Assembly (NCBI GenBank): GCA_030427205.1 | Contig: JAUHXC010000030.1 | Coordinates: 55,334-119,333, forward strand | From: a bacterium | Lineage (GTDB): Bacteria > Myxococcota_A > Bradymonadia > UBA7976 > UBA1532 | Length of the DNA: 64,000 nt | Direction: 5' to 3' | In this document: one piece after another, positions 17,730 to 26,654 of the stretch | How positions within the stretch are numbered: position 1 is the stretch's first letter | How the letters are laid out: each line of letters begins with the position of its first letter | Notes under the pieces: generated by a model | What the model saw: only the letters and a program-made list of their open reading frames with translations | Database searches by the model: none | Told to the model about the DNA's origin: nothing | Position numbers and translations under genes: made by a program

Positions 17730-17745
17730 GCGGGCGCGCGCTGAA

Positions 17746-18255
17746 TCAGAAGAGCTTGCCCATGCCATAGCCGGCGCCGAAGGCACCCAATGCGATGAGC
17801 GTGCCGGCCAGGGCCAGCGTGAGCGTCGTCGGCATCGCTTCGACCGCCTCGGCCAGCTCACGGTTGGAGGCGTCGAGCGCCGCGCTGGCCTGGATCAGAT
17901 CGGCGTTGGCCCTCTCCATGCGCTTGCCGGTCTCGAGCAGGTCGGTCACCGTCTGCTTGCCTTCGAGCCGCGCCGCGTCCCGCTCGCTGCGGGCCTTCTC
18001 GGTCAACGCCTTCTGCTCGGCGTAGGCCGCCTCGAGCGTCGCCTGATCGGCCTGGATGCGCTTCGACTTCGCCGGGCTGAGCAGCACGCCCCGGAAAGGC
18101 GCGCGGGCGCTCTTCTTCAGCACCAGCTGGCAGGGCACGTCCTCGCCCCGGGCCACCGCTTCGATGCACTCCGGCGGCGCGGCGAGCGCCGCGGGGGTCC
18201 AGGCCATCGCGGCGGCCAGTGAGACGACAGCCATCCGAGATCGACGCGGCATCAT
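17746..18255 (-). CDS. Small exported coiled-coil protein with C-terminal membrane helix
   Basis: 169 residues, the last gene of the caspase/CHAT run. It has a signal peptide (VVSLAAAMAWTPAALA), two Cys, then a long charged coiled coil (about 60-135, many Ala/Glu/Lys/Arg, LEAAYAEQKALTEKAR) and one transmembrane helix at the C-terminus (about 145-166) ending GMGKLF. The ATG overlaps the preceding stop (ATGA) and has AGGAGG upstream. No family recognised. The topology (periplasmic coil, membrane tail) recalls spanin- or envelope-lysis-type proteins, but sequence similarity to those cannot be claimed. Confidence 0.75.
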   Translation of the reverse strand: MMPRRSRMAVVSLAAAMAWTPAALAAPPECIEAVARGEDVPCQLVLKKSARAPFRGVLLSPAKSKRIQADQATLEAAYAEQKALTEKARSERDAARLEGKQTVTDLLETGKRMERANADLIQASAALDASNRELAEAVEAMPTTLTLALAGTLIALGAFGAGYGMGKLF

Positions 18256-18704
18256 GCTTCCTCCTCGCCGCCGCCCTCGAGTCGGCGGGCGGTGGCCGAG
18301 TCGGGGATGAGCAGATCATCGTCGCCATCGCCGCTGTCGAGCACCGCGCGCCCGGCGGCGGCCGCCCGCTCGGCGGCGGCGGCGTCCGCGGCGGCGTCGG
18401 CCGCGGCCGACGCGGCCAGATCCCGGTCGACCCGCTCGACATAGTCCTCGGCCCGTGTCGCGGACGCCCGATAGTCATCGGCCGCCGCTTCGGCGTTCTC
18501 CCGCGCCCGATCGGCCTCGGCCCGCGCGTTCTCGGCGTTTCGGGCCAGCTCGCGCTTCTTGCGCCACGACAGCGTGCCGCCGCCGAGCCCCAGCGCCCCG
18601 AACAGCCCGGCCAGCGGGCCCTCGCCCCAGACCACCGCCACCACGACCAGCGCGATGATCAGGATCATCGCGATGGCCAGCCATGCCTTCCACGAGAGCT
18701 TCAT
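18252..18704 (-). CDS. Small membrane protein with cytoplasmic-type coiled coil
   Basis: 150 residues. The ATG at 18704 overlaps the upstream CHAT stop (ATGA); an in-frame GTG at 18710 is less likely. One strong membrane helix at about 7-28 (LAIAMILIIALVVVAVVWG) is followed by a weaker glycine-rich hydrophobic stretch, then a highly charged coiled coil (Arg/Glu/Ala, about 48-110) and an acidic tail (GDGDDDLLIP, GGGEEEA). Two hydrophobic stretches followed by a charged tail recall holin-like layouts. It is unrecognised by sequence; co-translation with CHAT and the next coiled-coil protein suggests that they work together at the membrane. Confidence 0.75.
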   Translation of the reverse strand: MKLSWKAWLAIAMILIIALVVVAVVWGEGPLAGLFGALGLGGGTLSWRKKRELARNAENARAEADRARENAEAAADDYRASATRAEDYVERVDRDLAASAAADAAADAAAAERAAAAGRAVLDSGDGDDDLLIPDSATARRLEGGGEEEA

Positions 18705-19876
18705 CGACACCCCGCTGCGATGGACTGACAGTACATGACCGAGGTGCAGCCGCCGAGATCCTGCTTGACGCTCTGCTGCTGCGCCGCGGACGCCGGGATG
18801 GAGCCCACGCAGCAGCTCGCCTTCGAGATGACCCGATTGCGCCCGGCCTTCAGATCGCGGGCGCAGATGCGACCGGTCGAGACCACCCGCCTGATCTTGG
18901 GGCGCGGCGCCACCATCGCCGCGTCGGGCGGCGCGGCGTCGGGCGCCGGCTTCGGCGGAGGCTTCGCCGCGTCGGGCGCCAAGACGTCCGCCGGGGCCGC
19001 GTCGACGATGGGCATCGCGACCGCCGTATCGGCCGGGCCTACGTCGGGCGCCGACGCCTGCGGATCGTCCGGCAGGAAGACGGCCGCCGCCACCGCGCCG
19101 GCGATGATGAGCAGCATGGCCAGCAGCGCCAGGCCCTTGGAGCGACTCTTCGCGACCGGCGGCAGCTCGGGCGGCGGCGCCGGCTCGCTGTAGAAGAGCC
19201 GGAAGATACGCTCGCTGCCTTCGACGTCGCCGCCGCAGCGGGCGCGGGCCGCCTCGAACGCGGCGCGCACCCCGCGCCCTTCGGTGATCGAGCGGTAGAA
19301 GTTGGCCGCAAAGGTCACCGCGGTGTCGTCGCCGACCAGCGTCGACGTGCCGACCACGCTGTCGACGTAGGGCGCGATGGCCCGGGCCTGCTCGTCGGCG
19401 AGGCAGGCGTTGAGCACGACGGCGCGCACGGCGATGCCCTGCGCGGCGAGATCCTTGAACGTCAGGCCCAGCTCATAGGCGGTGAAGGTCGTCGGGTGGC
19501 CGTCGCGATTCTTCATCGCGAGGCCCGCCTTGCCGTGGCCGTGACCGCTGAAGTGCACGACCTGCGGGCGGCGCTCCTGAATCGAGGCGAACAGATCTTC
19601 GGCCCGCACGTCGGGCACCTTCTCGAAGACGAAGCGCCCGCCGTCGAGCACGTCCTGGATCTTGCGCTCCTCGACCTCGGCGTTCACCGGCGCCGTCGAC
19701 GAGTTGGCCACCATGAACAGGACCTTCGCCCGCTCCGACCGCGAGGGATCCCACGGCGCCAACGGCACCGCGTCGGCGGCGCGCTCGACCTTCTCGGGCG
19801 GCGGCGGCTCGATCGTCCGGCCGCGCCCGGTGCCGGCGCGGCGCACCATCCGGGTGCGGCCGCCTTCTTCGCTCAA
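18701..19876 (-). CDS. Membrane-anchored CHAT-domain caspase-like protease
   Basis: 391 residues. The CHAT protease domain (about 50-230) has His112 (VVHFSGHGHG) and Cys158 (VVLNACLADEQA), plus the typical late segments VVGTSTLVGDDTAVTFAANF and ITEGRGVRAAFEAAR. A transmembrane helix follows at 249-268, then an Asp/Pro/Ala-rich linker and a Cys-rich C-terminal tail (six Cys), presumably periplasmic. The protease would face the cytoplasm. It overlaps both neighbours by 4 bases. CHAT proteases act in regulated cell death and in the CRISPR effector Craspase. Here the partner is the caspase-lipase just upstream. Target proteins unknown. Confidence 0.88.
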   Translation of the reverse strand: MSEEGGRTRMVRRAGTGRGRTIEPPPPEKVERAADAVPLAPWDPSRSERAKVLFMVANSSTAPVNAEVEERKIQDVLDGGRFVFEKVPDVRAEDLFASIQERRPQVVHFSGHGHGKAGLAMKNRDGHPTTFTAYELGLTFKDLAAQGIAVRAVVLNACLADEQARAIAPYVDSVVGTSTLVGDDTAVTFAANFYRSITEGRGVRAAFEAARARCGGDVEGSERIFRLFYSEPAPPPELPPVAKSRSKGLALLAMLLIIAGAVAAAVFLPDDPQASAPDVGPADTAVAMPIVDAAPADVLAPDAAKPPPKPAPDAAPPDAAMVAPRPKIRRVVSTGRICARDLKAGRNRVISKASCCVGSIPASAAQQQSVKQDLGGCTSVMYCQSIAAGCR

Positions 19877-22800
19877 GTGCCACCTCCACCCAGGAAGTCA
19901 CGCATCGCGTCCAGGCTGGGCACGTCGGTCAGATAGTCGAAGTGATTGCAGCCCACCTCGAGCGTCTTCAGCCGCGGATAGGTGCCGTTCTGCACCCCGA
20001 CGATGTGCTCCGACCCCACGACCAGATCGTGCGGCTCGCGGAAGATCAGCCCCAGCGCGGTGCCGGTCCCCTTCACCGCCAGCCGCCTGAGGAAGCCGGC
20101 GTCCTCGGCGATGAGCCCGCCGCGACCGTCGAGCACCAGATACGGCACCCGCCCGCCGCGGGCCCGGTTGAGCCGATCGAGGAAGGGCGAGCCCGGCCGC
20201 ATGTCCGACGGGCCGAGCGCCTGCTTGAACACCGCGTTGAGCACCCACGAGAGCACGCCGCCCACCGCCGGGCCGAGCACCTTGTTCATGGCGATGTCGG
20301 CGAGCCGATGCAGGCCGTCGGCGGCGGTCATCAGCTTGGTGCCCTTGTTCGGCGTGCCGGCCATGATCAGCCGATCGACGTAGCCCTCGCCGCCCGACAG
20401 CTCGATCATCGAGCGCGAGACCAGCCCGCCCATGCTGTGGGCCAGCACGTGCAGCGTGCGCCCGTCGTCGGGGCCGAAGCCCGCCGAGCGCAGCGCGTCG
20501 GCGAACGCCTCGCCGGTCTCGGCGACCGGCGTACCGAAGCTCTCGTAATCCCAGGCGAGCAGCGTATCGTAGCCCAGGCCGGACAGGGCCGGGGCCAGCG
20601 CGCGGGTCTGACCGAAGGTGCCCGAGCCGAAGCCGTGCACCACGACCAGCGCCTTGCCGCCCTGCCGCACGTCGTCCGCGCGGGTATCGCTGTAGACCGG
20701 CTCGCCGTCCTCCATGCGCACCGTATGCAGCCCGACGGTCGGCTCCTCCTGGCCGGTCTTCTTGTAGAAGAAGAGCTTCAGCGTGCGCTCGAGCGCGCCG
20801 CGGGAGGCGGGCCCCGCCATCGCCGGCAGCCCGGTGATCAGCGCGCCGTCGTCGTCCGGGCGCCCGGCGAGCAGGTAGTCCTCGCCGTCAAATACGATGG
20901 GCCACAGCCCGCCGCTGCCGCGGGACGAGACCCGCAGCGGGTTGTCGGCGCCGATCTGCGCCCGCTGGCTCTCGTCGAGGGTCAGGTTCAAGACGACGTC
21001 GGTGCCCGAACCGCGGGTGCCGCTCAAACCGAGGGGCGCGAAGGCGGCCTGCCCGGCGAAGCCCGGCGGCGCGCGCAGGCCATCGCCGCCGCGGGTCGCC
21101 TGCCCCAGGGAGTTCACCTCGATCTGGCCGTCGAAGCCCGTCGGCGCGTGCACGGTCAAGCCGCCGTCGAGCGCGGTCGCCCCGCCCTCGACGCGCACGC
21201 CCTCCGGCTTGCGCACGACCGTCAGCGCCAGATCGGCGGTGGCCCAGTCGTACGTCCGCCGCTTGGCCCGGCGCACCATGCGATGCCCGCCGATCGACTG
21301 CGCGATGAGCGCCTCGATGCCGTCCCCGCGGTGCTTACCCGCCGGCGGCATCACGTCGAGCCCGCCCTGCTGCAACATGTCCAGCTTCGCCGGATCGGGC
21401 GTGGCCACGACCTTGAGCACGGTGCGGCTCGTCGTCCACACCTCCCCGACGTCGTCCTCGCCCGGCAGCCAGGCCTCGAGGGGCATGTCCCCGTCCTGGT
21501 GGCCGACGAAGAGGCTGCGCCCGGCGTCGAGCCGCTGCCCTTCCTCGCCGTCGCCGGGGTACAGCTTCACGATGCTGTAGTCGCTGTTGAGCCCCAGCAC
21601 GTTGACGAAGACCGGCTTGGGGCTCTCGTTGATGACCTCGATGAAGTACCAGTTCTCGACCGGATCGCCGCCCTGCTCCTCCGCCTCGCGGACCGCCGCC
21701 GCATTGTAGGGCAGCACGATCTCGGAGTCGGTGGACTCGACGACCGGCTGGTCGAACGGCGTGCCTTCGCTGCTGAACGGGCGGAGCTGGATACGGAAGC
21801 GGCCCTGCAGCCGCGAGCCGGCCTCGTCGTTGCGCAGCGCTGAGACCCGCCGGAAGCGGGCGATGCTCTCCAGCGCGACGAGCGCCGCGCGGGCGTCGCC
21901 GCCGATGGCGTCGGGCCGCACCAGCGGATCGGGCTCGTCATGGCCGCGGATGACCAGGTTGCGCCCCTCGGCGCGCACCACGAACTCCGCCGGGCGAGCG
22001 TCGTCGACGCGCAGCGCCGTCGAGCGCTCGATCTGCCGCGCCAGCTGGGCCAGCGCGTCCTCGAGGTGCGGCGCCGCGTCGTCGCCGAGCGCGAGCGCCA
22101 CCACCCGCTTGGGGGCGACGTTCTCGGCGTTCTGCACGATCTTCGCCCGGCACAGCACCAGCGCTTCGGGGTTGCCGGTGTCGACGTAGGCCCACGCCCG
22201 GCTCGCGTTGACCCGGGTCACCTCGGCGACCGCCGTCGGCGCCTCGGGCAGCTCGTCGGCCCGCAGCACATCGGCCGGATACAGCTCGAGCACCGCGCCT
22301 TTGCCCAGCCCGTGCACCCGGCCGCCGTCGAGCACCACCTCGCCCTTCTCGGTGCCGACCACCTTGATGAACGGATCGCGGCGCACCGGCTTCGAGCCGA
22401 AGACCGAGCGGGTATCGTTACCCTCGCACTGCGGTATCTGGTTCGGGTTGTAGACGTTGACCTGCGCGGCGACCTGCTCGTGCAGGATGCCATACGAGGT
22501 CTTGGGCTGGAGCCGCCACAGCGCGTCGACCAGATGCCAGGTGAACGCGCCGTAGGCCGGCTCGTGATCCGCGTAGTAGTCGACGTACTCCTGGGCCAGC
22601 TCCCGATCGCGGCAGGCGGCGAGCAGGGTGTAGGGCAGGCCCTCTTCGCGCCAGCGCTTCTTGACCCCCAGCGCCGTGGCCCGGGCGACGATGTCGCCGT
22701 CGAGCGTCCTGGGCGGCTGGCGCCGATCGGGCTCGGTCAGGCGCGACTTGGGCGCCCGCTCGTCGGCCTTGCGGGTGCCGTTGCCCGAGTGGCAGCAGTC

Positions 22801-23232
22801 GAGGATGACCGTGATGTTGTCGCCCTTGGCGTGCGAGAGCAGCTCGAGCAGCGCGGCGACGGTGGTATCGGGGATGTTGAAGACGCCATCCAGCCCGCTG
22901 TCGTGGGCCACCAGGCTCTCGATGTAGCCGGTGGGCGACGCGCCGAGCGGGTCGAGCATGTTCGCCCCGTGCCCGCTGAAGTGGAAGATGATCTGGTCGC
23001 CGCGCTCGATCTGCGGGTTGTCGATGAGATGCTCGAAGAAGGCGTCGATGATGCCTTGGCGGGTCGCCTCTTCATCGCGCAGCACGCGCACGCAGTCCGC
23101 GTCGAGGCCGTAGCCGCTGGTGAGCAGGCCGTACATCGCGCCGACGTCGTTGCCGCAGCCGTCGAGGTCGTTCTGGGCGGCGAAGCGGTCGATGCCGACC
23201 AGCAGCGCCCACATCGGGCGGGGCTCGCTCAT
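19873..23232 (-). CDS. Caspase (peptidase C14)-alpha/beta hydrolase fusion
   Basis: 1119 residues with no signal peptide, so cytoplasmic. The caspase/metacaspase domain (1-260) carries His88 (IIFHFSGHGA) and the DCCHSG box with Cys147 (Cys146 adjacent). The middle, about 270-840, is beta-rich and includes DUF4384-like stretches (FVNVLGLNSDYSIVKLYPG). The C-terminal 300 residues form a lipase-like alpha/beta hydrolase: ALVVVHGFGSG, nucleophile Ser933 in AHSMGG, Asp1069 (PHDLV), His1097 (GCNHFDY). All three residues of the triad are present. A protease able to process and a lipase able to attack membranes in one chain is unusual and suggests an activatable toxin. It starts 45 bases after the beta-rich secreted gene and overlaps the CHAT gene by 4 bases. 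Confidence 0.9.
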   Translation of the reverse strand: MSEPRPMWALLVGIDRFAAQNDLDGCGNDVGAMYGLLTSGYGLDADCVRVLRDEEATRQGIIDAFFEHLIDNPQIERGDQIIFHFSGHGANMLDPLGASPTGYIESLVAHDSGLDGVFNIPDTTVAALLELLSHAKGDNITVILDCCHSGNGTRKADERAPKSRLTEPDRRQPPRTLDGDIVARATALGVKKRWREEGLPYTLLAACRDRELAQEYVDYYADHEPAYGAFTWHLVDALWRLQPKTSYGILHEQVAAQVNVYNPNQIPQCEGNDTRSVFGSKPVRRDPFIKVVGTEKGEVVLDGGRVHGLGKGAVLELYPADVLRADELPEAPTAVAEVTRVNASRAWAYVDTGNPEALVLCRAKIVQNAENVAPKRVVALALGDDAAPHLEDALAQLARQIERSTALRVDDARPAEFVVRAEGRNLVIRGHDEPDPLVRPDAIGGDARAALVALESIARFRRVSALRNDEAGSRLQGRFRIQLRPFSSEGTPFDQPVVESTDSEIVLPYNAAAVREAEEQGGDPVENWYFIEVINESPKPVFVNVLGLNSDYSIVKLYPGDGEEGQRLDAGRSLFVGHQDGDMPLEAWLPGEDDVGEVWTTSRTVLKVVATPDPAKLDMLQQGGLDVMPPAGKHRGDGIEALIAQSIGGHRMVRRAKRRTYDWATADLALTVVRKPEGVRVEGGATALDGGLTVHAPTGFDGQIEVNSLGQATRGGDGLRAPPGFAGQAAFAPLGLSGTRGSGTDVVLNLTLDESQRAQIGADNPLRVSSRGSGGLWPIVFDGEDYLLAGRPDDDGALITGLPAMAGPASRGALERTLKLFFYKKTGQEEPTVGLHTVRMEDGEPVYSDTRADDVRQGGKALVVVHGFGSGTFGQTRALAPALSGLGYDTLLAWDYESFGTPVAETGEAFADALRSAGFGPDDGRTLHVLAHSMGGLVSRSMIELSGGEGYVDRLIMAGTPNKGTKLMTAADGLHRLADIAMNKVLGPAVGGVLSWVLNAVFKQALGPSDMRPGSPFLDRLNRARGGRVPYLVLDGRGGLIAEDAGFLRRLAVKGTGTALGLIFREPHDLVVGSEHIVGVQNGTYPRLKTLEVGCNHFDYLTDVPSLDAMRDFLGGGGT

Positions 23233-23277
23233 GGATCACTCCTCACGGGACACGGGCACATCCACAGAGATCGCCCG

Positions 23278-25257
23278 TCAAGGGGTCAAGGTCAACAAGG
23301 CGTTGAACATCACGACGTTGGCCGGCTCCCGCTGGGTCGCGACGGTCGTCCAGTCATCGACGGTGAAGTGCAGCGTGCGGCTGCCGAACCAGTGGCGCAC
23401 CTCGAGCCGCAGACCGAGGAGGCTGTCCACCTCGCTGGAGAAGGGCGTATCCATGCCGATCGACCAGGTGCCCATCGGCCGGCCCTGCTCGACCACCTCG
23501 TTGGCGTTGAACCACGGATCGAAGCCGATGCCGGCGCCGGCGCTGCCCCGCCAGTGGAACGTGCGCCCGGCCAGCACGGTCGTCCAACCGAGCCCCAGCT
23601 CGATGACCTCCGCCGCGTAGAGATGGCGCTGGACCACATCCCCGCCGCCGTCGTCGGTCAGCGGCGTATAGGGCCAGTCGGCGACGATCAGGGCCAGCAG
23701 CTGCGGCTCGATGTAGAACGACGACGCCCGCGGCCGCAGCCGCACGCCGAGCGTCGCGGTGAGCACGTACGACAGCGACGTCTGCGTCGTGCGCTCCTCC
23801 TCGACGGCGACGACCATCGCCGCCCCTCCGCCCAGGCCGAAGACCATCAACCACGGCACCCCGAGGTCGTCGGGGTGCGGCAGTTCCAGGCGGGCGCCGG
23901 GCGCGATCCGGCCGAAGCCGGCGTCGTAGTCCCGCTCGCCGATGAACTCGGCGCGCACCGACGCGCCGCAGCGGGCGCCGGGCAGCGGCAGGGTGATGCG
24001 ATCGCCGGCGACCGCGTCGAGCTCGACCGTCAGCCGGACCCCGTCCAGACCGACCACTTCGATGGCTTCGATGCGATCCCCGGGGGTCCGGTGCTCCCAG
24101 GCGCTGACGTCGGCCCAGACCACCCGCTCGGCCGCCGGCACCCGACCGACGATGCGCTGGCCGACCGCGCCGAGGATGCCGTCGACGTCCAGCGCCGGAT
24201 CGTCGAGGTGCAGGTGCAGGCCCACCGGCGGCGAGACCGCCTGATCGGCGATCACCCGGCAATCGTAGCTGCACGTGCCCTCCACCGGCGCGCCGACCGC
24301 GCAGTGCGCCCCCTGGATGGTCGCCACCGGACACACCTCGGCCCGGGGCCACGTACACGGCATGATCCAGTCGAACTCGAAGCGCTCGGGCAGCATCTCG
24401 ATGGGCACCGTCGGCCAACGGCTCGCCCAGCGCGCGCCGCTGTCGCCGCGCTCGGCGGCCACCGACAGCGCCACCACCCGGTCGACCGCGACGGCGGGCA
24501 GCTCCACCGGCAGCAAGCCGCTGCCGGCGGTCTCGCCGCGGCAGGTCGCCGCCCCGTCCACCAGGACCTCGCCGACCGCGCCGACCCCCCGCCCCACCTG
24601 GGCTTCGAGGCAGCGACAGCGGCGCAGCACCGGCACCTCGGCCCACGGCTGATCGGTCGCGATGCGCGGATAGCTGAAGCGGCTGCTCTCGAAGTCACCG
24701 CCCAGCACCCGATAGCTCGGCCGTGAGATCGGCTCGATGGGGCTCCAGCGCACGCGCCCGCCGCTGACCTCCAGGCTGTAGAACTGCGGCGGGTTCTCGG
24801 CCTCGACCGACTCGACCGAGATGTAGACCGTGCCGCCCTCGGGGGGGCGGGTATCGTCGTCGGCGCAGACGACGCTGTAGTCATCGGGCACCCGCTCGCC
24901 CAGATCGAGGGCCGCCGCGCAGCTGGGATGGGCCGCCTCGGGGCAGAGCTTGCAGCGCACGGGGCGGGTATCGCGGTGGGCCACACACGCCCGGCCGGTG
25001 CAGGTCAGCCGGTCTTTGAGCGGCGCGACGATGCCCGACGCCTGCCCGGCCTTCATCTGCTGGTTGCGCGAGACGAAGCAGACCCGGGCCGGCGGCGCCT
25101 GCCCGGCCTCGGGGGTCAGCACCAGCTTGTATTCTTCGGCCGCCGCCGGCCCGGCGAGCAGCGCCAGCAGCCCCGACAGCGCCAGCAGCCCCGACAGCGC
25201 CAGCAGCCCCGGCGACGCCACCGGCAGCGGGCAGAGTCCACCCAGGCGATGACTCAT
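23278..25257 (-). CDS. Large secreted, probably outer-membrane beta-rich protein
   Basis: 659 residues. The signal peptide is unusually long because an 18-bp repeat triples LLALSG in its core; cleavage is expected near AGPAAAEE. The N-terminal half contains Cys motifs (RCKLCPEAAHPSC, RRCRCLEAQ). The C-terminal 250 residues alternate hydrophobic strands and turns (SFYIEPQLLALIVADW, IELGLGWTTVLAGR) and end NVVMFNALLTLTP, consistent with an outer-membrane barrel with a C-terminal beta signal. Its ATG overlaps the lipoprotein stop (ATGA). No family recognised. Position between eCIS ATPase/lipoprotein and the caspase genes hints at an envelope role for the same system. Confidence 0.78.
   Translation of the reverse strand: MSHRLGGLCPLPVASPGLLALSGLLALSGLLALLAGPAAAEEYKLVLTPEAGQAPPARVCFVSRNQQMKAGQASGIVAPLKDRLTCTGRACVAHRDTRPVRCKLCPEAAHPSCAAALDLGERVPDDYSVVCADDDTRPPEGGTVYISVESVEAENPPQFYSLEVSGGRVRWSPIEPISRPSYRVLGGDFESSRFSYPRIATDQPWAEVPVLRRCRCLEAQVGRGVGAVGEVLVDGAATCRGETAGSGLLPVELPAVAVDRVVALSVAAERGDSGARWASRWPTVPIEMLPERFEFDWIMPCTWPRAEVCPVATIQGAHCAVGAPVEGTCSYDCRVIADQAVSPPVGLHLHLDDPALDVDGILGAVGQRIVGRVPAAERVVWADVSAWEHRTPGDRIEAIEVVGLDGVRLTVELDAVAGDRITLPLPGARCGASVRAEFIGERDYDAGFGRIAPGARLELPHPDDLGVPWLMVFGLGGGAAMVVAVEEERTTQTSLSYVLTATLGVRLRPRASSFYIEPQLLALIVADWPYTPLTDDGGGDVVQRHLYAAEVIELGLGWTTVLAGRTFHWRGSAGAGIGFDPWFNANEVVEQGRPMGTWSIGMDTPFSSEVDSLLGLRLEVRHWFGSRTLHFTVDDWTTVATQREPANVVMFNALLTLTP
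25161..25214 (-). repeat. 18-bp repeat in a signal peptide
   Basis: Three near-identical 18-bp units (GCCAGCAGCCCCGACAGC on the + strand) code for LLALSG repeats in the hydrophobic core of the 25257 signal peptide. Confidence 0.85.
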
Positions 25258-26654
25258 GGCATCCTCGGTGGCATCGGGCCCGCGTCGGGCCGTGGCAGCA
25301 TATCCGGCGCGGGGCCCATATCCGGCGCGGGGCCCACATCCGGCGCGGGGCCTATGTCCGGCGCGGGGCCCATGTCCGGCGCGAGGCCCATGTCCGGCGG
25401 CGGCCCGCCATCACCCACCGCACCATCCGGCCGCTGGATCATCCCGCCGTCGGCCGGCGGGCCCATCTCCCCCACCCCGCCGTCGACGACGTCTTCGGCG
25501 CAAGTTCCACCGGCCGCCGGCTGACGGTTCCAGGCCGAGACGAAGGCGTCCACCCCCGCGTCGGTGACCTCGTCCTCGATCACCTGCAGCACCTGCGCGT
25601 CGCGCGGGCCGCCCATGCCGGCGTCCAGGCTGGGGCACGCCACCGCCGCGTCGGGCGTCTCCCGCCGGCTGACGCAGACCAGATCACCCATGCGGTTGCG
25701 GCACGGCGCGTCGGAGCAATAGCCGGCCGTGGGCGGGATCAACTGCCCGCCGCGGGCTCGCGGCCGCAGGTCGCGCACCTGCACGCAGGTCTCGCCGCCG
25801 TTGCGGCGGCAGTCGCGATCGTTCCAGCACGCCGGGCAGCACGCCCCGCCGACGCAGACGCCGAGCGCGTCGTCGTTCATCTCGTCGGTGTAGCTGCACG
25901 CGAAGCCGTCTTCCGCCGACGGGCTCGTGCAGTCGGAGACATAGGTGTCCTGGCCGGTGCTGCCGATCTCGTCGCGCGACAGGTTCGAGATCGCGCTGAC
26001 CGCGATCAGGTCGACCTCGTCGAAGGCATAGCAGATGGCATAATAACCCACCGCGGTGATGCCGAACGGGCGATCGGGCAGCCGCTCGTCGCCGCGAACC
26101 GCGCCGCACACGTTGATCGAGCCGGTGGCCGTCAGGCTCTCGGGGCCCTCGACCGCCACGCTCAGCGCGAGCCCGTTGGTCAGGCCCAGGTTGACGATCT
26201 TCGAGCTGTGCCGGCAGCGGCCCGGCGCGTTGAGCAAGACGTCGGCGTCGGGCGGGCAGATATAGAAGCTGCAACGCAGCACCGTCGCCGAGGGCGGCAG
26301 ACCGTTGAACTCGATGAGGTTGTAGTCATCGCCCGCGACGACCGTGAGCAGGAACTCGGGCTTGTCGTAGGCCACCGAAGGCGCGCTCGGGTCGGGCACC
26401 GAGTCGAGCAGCGCGCACGTCCCCGTATTGGCCTCCGCCGGCACCCGACAGGTCAGCGGCGGCGGGCAATCGATCGTGCTCACGCACGACAGCTCGGGCG
26501 GCGGGCAGCCGGTGCGCCCGTTGCTCAAGCTGATCCACGGGTACTCGAAGCAGAGCGGGTCGAGATAGCGATAGCGGGTCGTGCGCTCGTCCTCGAAGCA
26601 GCCGACGAACGTCGCCGCCAGCGTCAGCAGCCCGAGCAGCCGGGTCGCGGTCAT
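25254..26654 (-). CDS. Cys-rich lipoprotein with Pro-Asp repeat tail
   Basis: 466 residues. Lipobox FVG-Cys19 at the end of a standard signal peptide. The body has many Cys in C-x(5-12)-C spacing (CVSTIDCPPPLTC, CVGGACCPACWNDRDC), typical of disulfide-rich myxobacterial surface lipoproteins. The C-terminus is a repeated GPAPDM/GPPPDM hexapeptide tract. The start overlaps the eCIS ATPase stop (ATGA), and the stop overlaps the next gene in the same way, so it is translated with the injection-system operon. Lipoprotein anchoring of eCIS components to an envelope is not an established theme, making this linkage notable. Function unknown. Confidence 0.82.
   Translation of the reverse strand: MTATRLLGLLTLAATFVGCFEDERTTRYRYLDPLCFEYPWISLSNGRTGCPPPELSCVSTIDCPPPLTCRVPAEANTGTCALLDSVPDPSAPSVAYDKPEFLLTVVAGDDYNLIEFNGLPPSATVLRCSFYICPPDADVLLNAPGRCRHSSKIVNLGLTNGLALSVAVEGPESLTATGSINVCGAVRGDERLPDRPFGITAVGYYAICYAFDEVDLIAVSAISNLSRDEIGSTGQDTYVSDCTSPSAEDGFACSYTDEMNDDALGVCVGGACCPACWNDRDCRRNGGETCVQVRDLRPRARGGQLIPPTAGYCSDAPCRNRMGDLVCVSRRETPDAAVACPSLDAGMGGPRDAQVLQVIEDEVTDAGVDAFVSAWNRQPAAGGTCAEDVVDGGVGEMGPPADGGMIQRPDGAVGDGGPPPDMGLAPDMGPAPDIGPAPDVGPAPDMGPAPDMLPRPDAGPMPPRMP
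25300..25398 (-). repeat. 18-bp minisatellite coding (GPAPDM)n
   Basis: Five to six imperfect 18-bp units (ATATCCGGCGCGGGGCCC on the + strand) encode the GPAPDM tail of the lipoprotein. Confidence 0.9.
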
